A stretch of 5,493 bases of DNA from DATCDR01 sp036510575 (GTDB lineage Bacteria > Actinomycetota > Acidimicrobiia > Acidimicrobiales > Bog-793): NCBI GenBank assembly GCA_036510575.1, contig DATCDR010000134.1, positions 1-5,493 of the forward strand. Reading direction: 5' to 3'. Under the pieces are notes generated by a model, which worked only from the letters and a program-made list of their open reading frames with translations, did not search any database and was not told the DNA's origin. A program made the translations under genes and the position numbers. This document shows positions 1 to 4,938 of this stretch, piece by piece; positions within the stretch are counted from its first letter, which is position 1; the number at the start of each line of letters is the position of its first letter.

Positions 1-1673
1 TCCTGCGAGAGCGGCGAGGGGCCGCCGCCAAGTTCAGCGAGATCGGTCGGATCAGGAAGCGAGGTAAGCAGGGGCATCGACGCTGCACGCGAAAGCAGGC
101 GTTCGATGAGCGAGTTGGCATCATCGTCTGGCCTCGGCACGTTCAAGGAGACCCCAACGGGTACGAGGCGTGCACCGGCATGGTCGACGAGGAGCCGCAC
201 GGTTCCGAGCTTGCCTGGTCGAACGACGCCGGCCATCGCCGTGACGTGTTTGGGAAGTGGGGCCGCCTCCTCCGAGAAGCGGGTCACGATCAGCGGCTCT
301 CGCCGCCACGAGGCGGCCTCCTCGGCATGGCGCGACGAAGGAGGGTCAGCTGCTTGATCGGCAAGCGTGGCGGTACTCGAGGCCGCCATCTGGTAGCAGT
401 GCTCGGTGACCGGCGGTGGCTCGAGCCCAAGCAACTCAACAGAGAGCTCCTCTGCCCAGGGCAGTGTGCGAAGAGCGGTGGTGATACCTCGGAGGATCTC
501 GCCTGCGGTGCTTTCGTCGGCGTCGATGGCGAGACTCTGACCTGGGCCGACGGCGACCAGCCAGGCGTCTTCACCGTCATCACCTACGGGGATCAGCCAC
601 GGTACATATCTGCCTGCCCCGGTCGCGAAGGCGAGAACCCGCTCGAGCGGTGCGCCGAGCGACAGCGTCCAGGAGTAGCCCCCTTCGCCGACTGCGAACT
701 GGCTCGGTTGAACTGGCTGCGCGCTCTCGAAGTAAAAGGTCACACCCGATGGTCCTGCGCGCACGAGCCGCACGACGGGCGCGATCTCGAGCGCGGCGGT
801 GGCGACTCGGAGGAGTCGATTTCCAGCGTCGATCCAGTCGATCAGGATCGCATCGCCGAAAGGGTCGAGCCGTGCCTCGAGCGCCTCGATCTCGAGGTCA
901 CGCTGTGCGATTCGCTCCCCTTGATACCTCGGAGCACGCGCGACCAGGCGAAGCGCTCGCAATCGACGGATGAGCGCGGCAGTGCCGAGCACGCCGAGGC
1001 CGAGCCACTCGAGCTCTTCGAGGACGCCCTGGCCATGAGTGGGCGCGGCCTCCACAACGTTTTCCGACGCTGCTGTGGCGGTTGTCGGCAGCGCCAGGCA
1101 CCAGTCGCCGCGGACGAGCGAAGGGTCGACGAAGCGCTCGTCTGGCCCGAGGAGGCGTCCCATGTTCGCGGCAGCGAGCACGCTCCACTGCTCGGGTTCA
1201 GCGAGCACCCTGGCGGCAACATCGGCGAGGCACTCACCTGGACGTAGTTGGCCGGCGTTGCGCTGCAGCGGTTGGTTTCGCACCGGCGCCTGGTGGTTGG
1301 CGGAGGCGATCGCCGTCGGCACCTTTACGGTGTGCCCTGCAGCGACGTGTCCCGCGCTTGCCACTATCGCGAGCGCGGCGATGCTCGTCGCCCAGCGGCT
1401 GGACCAGTTCAGTTGCGGCAAGGGGGCTCCGGCCAGTGCACGGCGCAGATCGAGGAGCAGTTGCATAAAGACTTTGCACCATAAGACGGCGACGAGAACC
1501 AGTACGCCGTGGATCCAGAGCGAATCGCTGAACAACAGCGCAGCGCCTCGGAGAGTTCCCGAGACGATCCAGAGTCGCTCGATCGCGAACGGCACGCCCA
1601 AGGCGAGCATGCTCGCCTTGGCGAGCGCCGAGAGCCCTTGGGTGAGTGCGTGCCACGCTTTCGGCGACGTCAC
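1..1673 (-). CDS. Membrane-anchored LysM-domain protein, probable BTAD/SARP-type transcriptional regulator (C-terminus beyond window)
   Basis: A frame of 557 codons without a stop starts at GTG 1673 and runs off the left edge. Visible order: three hydrophobic segments (about residues 20-38, 52-72, 95-113), a LysM-like domain (about 143-195; key pieces RPGECLADVA, EQWSVLAAAN, FVDPSLVRGDWCLALP), a fourth hydrophobic segment (about 222-236) followed by RRLRALR, then a long soluble region. Pieces such as WLIPVGDDGEDAWLVAV, LRTLPWAEELSVELLGLE and RLLVDHAGARLVPVGVSL match what I know of large actinobacterial LysM proteins that end in a winged helix plus bacterial transcriptional activator domain. 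That output domain would lie outside the window, so its presence is inferred. Positive charges after segments 2 and 4 place the N-terminus and the C-terminal region in the cytoplasm and LysM outside. The start is chosen because it overlaps the upstream stop by 4 bases. No clear ribosome binding site is visible, so translational coupling is likely. Likely role: coupling a cell-wall signal to transcription. Confidence 0.88.
   Translation of the reverse strand, partial: MTSPKAWHALTQGLSALAKASMLALGVPFAIERLWIVSGTLRGAALLFSDSLWIHGVLVLVAVLWCKVFMQLLLDLRRALAGAPLPQLNWSSRWATSIAALAIVASAGHVAAGHTVKVPTAIASANHQAPVRNQPLQRNAGQLRPGECLADVAARVLAEPEQWSVLAAANMGRLLGPDERFVDPSLVRGDWCLALPTTATAASENVVEAAPTHGQGVLEELEWLGLGVLGTAALIRRLRALRLVARAPRYQGERIAQRDLEIEALEARLDPFGDAILIDWIDAGNRLLRVATAALEIAPVVRLVRAGPSGVTFYFESAQPVQPSQFAVGEGGYSWTLSLGAPLERVLAFATGAGRYVPWLIPVGDDGEDAWLVAVGPGQSLAIDADESTAGEILRGITTALRTLPWAEELSVELLGLEPPPVTEHCYQMAASSTATLADQAADPPSSRHAEEAASWRREPLIVTRFSEEAAPLPKHVTAMAGVVRPGKLGTVRLLVDHAGARLVPVGVSLNVPRPDDDANSLIERLLSRAASMPLLTSLPDPTDLAELGGGPSPLSQ
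1598..1626. repeat. Perfect 24-bp palindrome plus third half-site inside the LysM gene
   Basis: Positions 1598-1621 form a perfect 24-bp palindrome centred on the AT at 1609-1610 (arms CCAAGGCGAGCA and its exact complement). The core is a 7-bp module, GGCGAGC (1602-1608), its complement GCTCGCC (1611-1617), and a second GGCGAGC (1620-1626), with 2-bp spacers AT and TT. The site covers codons 16-26 of the LysM gene (Ala-Leu-Ala-Lys-Ala-Ser-Met-Leu-Ala-Leu-Gly), at the start of its first membrane segment. In mRNA the middle module can pair with either neighbour. Repeated Ala/Leu codons partly explain the base content but not the exact symmetry. Function is unknown; an operator or an mRNA hairpin are options. 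Confidence 0.75.
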
Positions 1674-2389
1674 GCCGTTGGGTCCACGGCCGGGTACTCC
1701 GCGGTGATCTGGTAGGTGGCTCGTGCACCGGCGTGGAAGGCGGCGTCTACGAAGGTCAAGTTGTACGTGCACGACCCGGCATGAGCCGTCATCGTGGTCT
1801 CGGCGGTTTGGCTCTCAGCAAGTAGTGAAGAGTTGGCGCACTGCAGGCTAGAAGCGAGACGAGCAGCGCCTCGATCGAGGCTCGTCCGGACGACTACCGT
1901 GCCACCGGTTGTGGTGAAGGAGTAACTCGTCGCCACGTCGCCCGGGTACGAGAGTGCGCCTGCCCACTGCTCGGTCACGACGGCGACAGCTGGCGAGATC
2001 GCCGCACCGGTTGCATGCGTCATTGCCGCCGGGGTAGTCCTCTTCGTTGGCGCTCGGTTCGAGGCGAGCGTGGTCGTCGTCTTGGCTTCCGACGATAGTT
2101 TCTTGGCAGGTGGCTGCCGACGGGCGGTAATGGCCGTCGAAGAGGTCCCAGGAGCGCTCGATCCGGCTGAGACGGCGCGAAGCGGCAGCGTGGTCGTTGG
2201 GGTGTTCGATGTGTACGGCGCGTCTGAGGACGTTCGGGAGAGAACCACCATCGTCGTCGCGATCGAAAGCCCGAGCGCGAGCCACACGGTCGTGTCGCGA
2301 AGCCACGCTCGGCGGGCTCGTACCCGAGGGTGGCCCTTCGAGGAGTGGAGTGCCGCGCGCGGCGACGTCTGCAACCTAGGAAGCGACAT
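1670..2389 (-). CDS. Single-span membrane protein with Ser/Thr-rich linker and beta-rich C-terminal domain, unknown function
   Basis: 239 residues. The N-terminus is basic (RVRARRAWLRD), followed by one hydrophobic helix (about 33-51, TVWLALGLSIATTMVVL), giving an N-in, C-out topology. Residues 52-135 are a low-complexity linker rich in Ser, Thr, Ala and Pro (for example KTTTTLAS, TKRTTPAA), as in proteins that reach into or across the cell wall. The last 100 residues (about 139-235) alternate polar and hydrophobic positions like a beta-sandwich (SYSFTTTGGTVVVRTS, SCTYNLTF, ATYQITAEY). They contain the only two cysteines, C184 and C207, which could form a disulfide outside the cell. I do not recognise a named family; a PPC-like fold is conceivable but unproven. 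The stop overlaps the start of the LysM gene by 4 bases, suggesting a shared mRNA and a shared envelope role. No ribosome binding site precedes the ATG at 2389. A TACGAAT box 9 bases upstream would fit a near-leaderless transcript, but this is weak. Confidence 0.82.
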   Translation of the reverse strand: MSLPRLQTSPRAALHSSKGHPRVRARRAWLRDTTVWLALGLSIATTMVVLSRTSSDAPYTSNTPTTTLPLRAVSAGSSAPGTSSTAITARRQPPAKKLSSEAKTTTTLASNRAPTKRTTPAAMTHATGAAISPAVAVVTEQWAGALSYPGDVATSYSFTTTGGTVVVRTSLDRGAARLASSLQCANSSLLAESQTAETTMTAHAGSCTYNLTFVDAAFHAGARATYQITAEYPAVDPTA

Positions 2390-2511
2390 GGACCGGCGAT
2401 TCGTACGGAGTGCTCACGGCTGCACAATCTTGTTGATCGAACTACCGCTACACCTACCGTTGGTGCATGGAGTGACGACCACCGCCCCTACGATTGAGGC
2501 GGATTTCTTCG

Positions 2512-2531
2512 GAGCACCGCATTTTGTGCTC
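2512..2531. promoter_or_regulatory. Inverted repeat upstream of the pirin gene, candidate operator
   Basis: GAGCAC at 2512-2517 and GTGCTC at 2526-2531 are exact complements around an 8-bp AT-rich spacer. The site ends 8 bases before the ribosome binding site of the pirin gene. It would fit a dimeric regulator or a small 5' UTR hairpin. A TACGAT box at 2489-2494 upstream resembles an actinobacterial -10 element (TAnnnT) and would place the repeat near or just after the transcription start, but there is no good -35. Both assignments are inference. Confidence 0.35.
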
Positions 2532-2539
2532 GATTGGAT

Positions 2540-2544
2540 GGAGG
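2540..2544 (+). promoter_or_regulatory. Ribosome binding site GGAGG deciding the pirin start
   Basis: GGAGG lies 4 bases before ATG 2549. The alternative in-frame TTG at 2534 lies upstream of this site and has no binding site of its own. It is therefore rejected as the start. Confidence 0.7.
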
Positions 2545-2548
2545 CGCG

Positions 2549-3496
2549 ATGCCAGCAGTCACGGTTGCCGATCTTCTCGTACTCGCGCGGGTCACCCGCC
2601 CAGATCTCGCCACAGCAGTAGAACGTCCGCTGCGCTCACTGACTACCGCGCCTCGCGGTGTGGAAGGCGAAGGCTTTCCAGTTCGACGCGCCTTTGCCGG
2701 AGTCGACATGGCTGAACTCGATCCGTTCGTGCACATGGATGAGATGGGATCGGTGAACTATGGGCCGGGAGAGCCGAAGGGGACACCCTGGCATCCGCAC
2801 CGGGGATTCGAAACCGTCACCTACATCATCGACGGCACGTTTCGGCACCGGGACTCAAACGGTGGTGGCGGTCTGATCTCGAACGGCGACACACAGTGGA
2901 TGACCGCGGGTGCTGGCATCTTGCATATCGAGGTGCCTCCTGAGGAGATGATCGTCTCGGGCGGACTGTTTCACGGGATTCAGCTCTGGGTGAATCTGCC
3001 TGCTGCGGCGAAGTGGAACCCGCCGCGCTACCAAGACCTGAGGGCTGCGCAGACAGGTCTGCTCACGACCCATGACGGCGGCGCGCTCTTGCGCGTGGTA
3101 GCGGGCGATCTCGACGGTCACGTAGGGCCTGGATCCACGCACACGCCGATTGCATTCGTGCATGCGACGATCGAACCAGGAGCGCGTCTCGAGCTGCCCT
3201 GGTCCCCGAGCTACAACGCACTCGCGTACGTCCTTGCTGGATCTGGACCAGGTGTCGTAGGTCCGAAGAGCCAGCCGATTCGCGACGGTCAACTGGCCCT
3301 CTTCGGCGAGGGTGATTACTTCTCCGTAACCGCGGCCGATGCAGGTCCGCCGATGGAGTTGATCCTGCTCGGCGGGGAGCCGATCCGTGAACCCGTCGCC
3401 TGGTACGGGCCATTTGTCATGAACAGTGACGAAGAACTGAAGCAGGCCTTTGACGACTACCAGCACGGCCGCATGGGCCAGATTCCTGCAAGCTAA
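2549..3496 (+). CDS. Pirin family protein
   Basis: 315 residues, the usual length for the family. Pirins are bicupin iron proteins. Some act as quercetin 2,3-dioxygenases, others as redox-linked regulators, and the bacterial role is often unknown. The N-terminal cupin carries the complete metal site: H82 and H84 in HPHRGFETVTYIIDG, and H126 and E128 in MTAGAGILHIE. These correspond to His56, His58, His101 and Glu103 of human pirin. The segments GGLFHGIQLWVNLP and PPRYQDL are also pirin hallmarks. The C-terminal cupin (about 175-285) includes LRVVAGDLDGHVGPGSTHTP, and the protein ends with PVAWYGPFVMN and a short helix, as is usual in actinobacterial pirins. ATG 2549 is chosen for its ribosome binding site and because MPAVTVADLL fits family N-termini. 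The gene is transcribed alone, diverging from the membrane protein gene and converging on the Fur-family gene. Confidence 0.95.
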   Translation: MPAVTVADLLVLARVTRPDLATAVERPLRSLTTAPRGVEGEGFPVRRAFAGVDMAELDPFVHMDEMGSVNYGPGEPKGTPWHPHRGFETVTYIIDGTFRHRDSNGGGGLISNGDTQWMTAGAGILHIEVPPEEMIVSGGLFHGIQLWVNLPAAAKWNPPRYQDLRAAQTGLLTTHDGGALLRVVAGDLDGHVGPGSTHTPIAFVHATIEPGARLELPWSPSYNALAYVLAGSGPGVVGPKSQPIRDGQLALFGEGDYFSVTAADAGPPMELILLGGEPIREPVAWYGPFVMNSDEELKQAFDDYQHGRMGQIPAS

Positions 3497-3529
3497 GTCG
3501 TCACGTAACCAAGCTGGCTAAGAGCGTGC

Positions 3530-3555
3530 AGTCAGTTGCCGATATCTGACTCGGC
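3530..3555. terminator. Possible bidirectional hairpin between convergent genes
   Basis: AGTCAG (3530-3535) pairs with CTGACT (3546-3551). An overlapping alternative pairs GCCGA (3538-3542) with TCGGC (3551-3555). Both lie in the 59-bp gap between the convergent stops at 3496 and 3556. The stems are short (6 and 5 bp) and no T-run follows, so this would be a weak terminator at best. Confidence 0.25.
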
Positions 3556-3993
3556 TCAGGCCGGCGCGCCTACCTCGGCGCAGTTCGGGCAGAGGCCTTG
3601 GAAGACGATCTCGACGCCGGTCAGTACGAAGCCGTGGAGGTTGTTAGCGTGCAGCGCCTGCAGGCTCACCTCGTCTGGAACCACGTCCCGGAGCATCCCG
3701 CACGAGGTGCACACAAGGTGGTGGTGGGCGACCGTCACGTTCGGGTCGTAGCGCTTCGGCCCGGACCCTGCCGCGACTTCGAGCACCTCGCCCATAGCTA
3801 CGAGCTCGTTCAACGTGTTGTACACGGTCGCCAGGCTGATCTCGGGGAGCCGCTTCTGTGCGGCGGCGTGGACCGCCTCGGCAGTGAGATGAACGTGCTC
3901 ACCGGTTAGGACCTCGGCGATGACACGGCGTTGCGGCGTAACGCGCCACTCACGGCCTCGCAGTCGCTCTAAGAGATCGCTGATCGGACCCAC
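3556..3993 (-). CDS. Fur family metalloregulator, PerR-like ligand set
   Basis: 145 residues, normal for the family: a DNA-binding transcriptional repressor with a metal-sensing dimerisation domain. The winged helix spans about 1-82 (WRVTPQRRVIAEVL, SLATVYNTLNEL with the family TVYN motif in the recognition region). The dimer domain follows. The structural zinc site is intact: C95-x2-C98 and C135-x2-C138. By alignment with Bacillus subtilis PerR, the sensing site is H35, D83, H90, H92 and D103, matching H37, D85, H91, H93 and D104. Iron-sensing Fur of E. coli has Glu at both Asp positions, so this looks PerR-like (peroxide sensing), although a few residues cannot settle the metal or signal. 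The start is GTG 3993. An in-frame TGA lies 4 codons upstream, and no other start precedes the conserved RVTPQR region. The purine-rich GAGGA directly abuts the GTG, which is too close for a normal ribosome binding site. Confidence 0.93.
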   Translation of the reverse strand: MGPISDLLERLRGREWRVTPQRRVIAEVLTGEHVHLTAEAVHAAAQKRLPEISLATVYNTLNELVAMGEVLEVAAGSGPKRYDPNVTVAHHHLVCTSCGMLRDVVPDEVSLQALHANNLHGFVLTGVEIVFQGLCPNCAEVGAPA

Positions 3994-4006
3994 TCCTCGG
4001 ATTCAT

Positions 4007-4024
4007 CTACAACAGCGCAGCCAT
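4007..4024 (-). CDS. Candidate five-codon leader ORF upstream of the Fur-family gene
   Basis: ATG at 4024 opens a reading frame of five codons (Met-Ala-Ala-Leu-Leu) that ends with TAG at 4007, 13 bases before the GTG of the regulator. It has a better initiation context than the regulator itself: AGGAG (4031-4035) with a 6-base spacer. Translation of the leader would deliver ribosomes close to the weakly placed GTG. That it is translated is inference; so short a frame could arise by chance. Confidence 0.3.
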   Translation of the reverse strand: MAALL

Positions 4025-4036
4025 TTTACTCTCCTG

Positions 4037-4078
4037 GCGCCTTTGACCGATCACCAAGGGCGTTTCGAGGTCAAGCGC
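4037..4078. promoter_or_regulatory. Bulged inverted repeat upstream of the Fur-family gene
   Basis: TTGACC (4043-4048) pairs with GGTCAA (4069-4074). After a 2-base bulge (4041-4042), GCGC (4037-4040) pairs with GCGC (4075-4078). This gives a 10-bp stem with a 20-base loop. It sits between the regulator start and the end of the dehydrogenase gene. Read on the minus strand, the TTGACC of the repeat also resembles a -35 box, although no convincing -10 follows 16-18 bases later. It may be an operator for autoregulation, part of the regulator promoter, or a terminator for the upstream gene; there is no T-run. Confidence 0.35.
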
Positions 4079-4132
4079 GGTCTAACTACCGAGAGGTCGC
4101 GTCGGACTTCTGCGAGAAACTGGCCGCGGCGC

Positions 4133-4885
4133 TTAGTTCGACGGCGTGCTGGTACGTGACACGAGACCAACGCGGGCCTGGTCGCGGGGGCGCAAGATGA
4201 GCTGATCGACGTCGACATGGCTCGGACGTGTGGCCACAAAATCCACGACGTCGGCGACATCATCGGCAACGAGGGGTGTCATGCCGGCATAGAGCTGTGC
4301 CGCTCGCTCCGCGTCGCCGTCGAAGCGAACAATCGAGAACTCCGTCTCGACCATGCCCGGGTCGATCTCACTTAGGCGTATCGGCTTGCCGAGGAGCTCG
4401 AGGCGGAGCACCTCCATCACCGCACGGGTCGCGAACTTCGCTGCGTTGTAGCCAGCGCCGCCTACGTAGGCCTCGAATGCTGCGACCGAGCCGATCGTGA
4501 TGATGTGGGCGTCGCCACTCTCGATGAGCTTTGGCAAGAGCGCCTTGGTCATTCGTATGGTGCCGAGCGCGTTCGACTGGAACATCGCCAGGTAGTGCTC
4601 CTCGTCGGCCTCGAGTACGGGCTCGAGGCCGAGTGCACCACCGGCGTTGTTGAGCAGGAGTCGACATTCGGGGATCTGCTCGCAGAACTTCTCGACCGAA
4701 CCGGTGTCGGCCACGTCGAGCGGCATCCAGCTCGCTCCGGCGCCTATTTCGTCAGCGAGCGCTTCGAGGCGATCCGTTCGTCGTGCTCCGAGTACGACTC
4801 GAAAGCCTGATGCAGCGAGGCGTCGTGCGCTGGCTGCGCCGATGCCGCTCGATGCGCCGGTGATTACTGCGACTCCGCGTTCCAT
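4133..4885 (-). CDS. Short-chain dehydrogenase/reductase (classical SDR, NADP-type)
   Basis: 250 residues, standard for a classical SDR: a cytoplasmic NAD(P)-dependent oxidoreductase with a Rossmann fold. Visible motifs are TGASSGIG (9-16), the cofactor loop GARRTDRL (33-40), D57-V58, NNAG (79-82) and the catalytic tetrad N105, S133, Y146, K150 (YNAAK). Arg35 and Arg36 after the second strand favour NADP(H) over NAD(H). The C-terminal block PGMVETEFSIVRFDGDAERA and the ending LRPRDQA resemble the YdfG-like group (serine/3-hydroxy acid or L-allo-threonine dehydrogenases), so a small hydroxy acid is a plausible but unproven substrate. About 13 residues follow the usual RPRDQA end. The start ATG 4885 has a clear ribosome binding site. 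The gene lies 53 bases downstream of the UbiA-family gene on the same strand, so co-transcription is possible. Confidence 0.95.
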   Translation of the reverse strand: MERGVAVITGASSGIGAASARRLAASGFRVVLGARRTDRLEALADEIGAGASWMPLDVADTGSVEKFCEQIPECRLLLNNAGGALGLEPVLEADEEHYLAMFQSNALGTIRMTKALLPKLIESGDAHIITIGSVAAFEAYVGGAGYNAAKFATRAVMEVLRLELLGKPIRLSEIDPGMVETEFSIVRFDGDAERAAQLYAGMTPLVADDVADVVDFVATRPSHVDVDQLILRPRDQARVGLVSRTSTPSN

Positions 4886-4892
4886 GTTTTCT

Positions 4893-4897
4893 CTCCT
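4893..4897 (-). promoter_or_regulatory. Ribosome binding site AGGAG of the SDR gene
   Basis: On the minus strand AGGAG (within GAGGAGAG) precedes ATG 4885 by 7 bases, followed by an A-rich spacer. This supports the chosen start. Confidence 0.75.
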
Positions 4898-4938
4898 CGG
4901 GTTCGCAAGACGCTACCGGAGCCGAACGCAAAGCGAAG

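Noticed and set aside
790..1025. Cluster of CTCGAG and CCTCGA words resembling a repeat array
   Set aside because: They correspond to Leu-Glu and related codons in a Glu/Leu-rich stretch (DLEIEALEARLDP) and have no regular period.
180..1247. Open frame of 355 codons on the plus strand
   Set aside because: It lies antisense to the LysM gene, lacks recognisable domains or a plausible ribosome binding site, and its composition is that of a mirror frame in GC-rich DNA.
1234..1728. Open frame of 164 codons on the minus strand overlapping the LysM gene start
   Set aside because: It is out of frame with the LysM protein, is Arg/Pro/Thr-rich, and spans parts of two genes that have better support.
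2070..2621. Open frame of 183 codons on the plus strand
   Set aside because: It is antisense to the Ser/Thr-rich linker gene and then runs out of frame into the pirin gene; no domain is visible.
2855..3466. Open frame of 203 codons on the minus strand
   Set aside because: It is exactly antisense to the well-supported pirin gene and has no family features.
4505..4810. Open frames on the plus strand opposite the SDR gene
   Set aside because: They mirror the SDR coding frame; all SDR motifs are on the minus strand.
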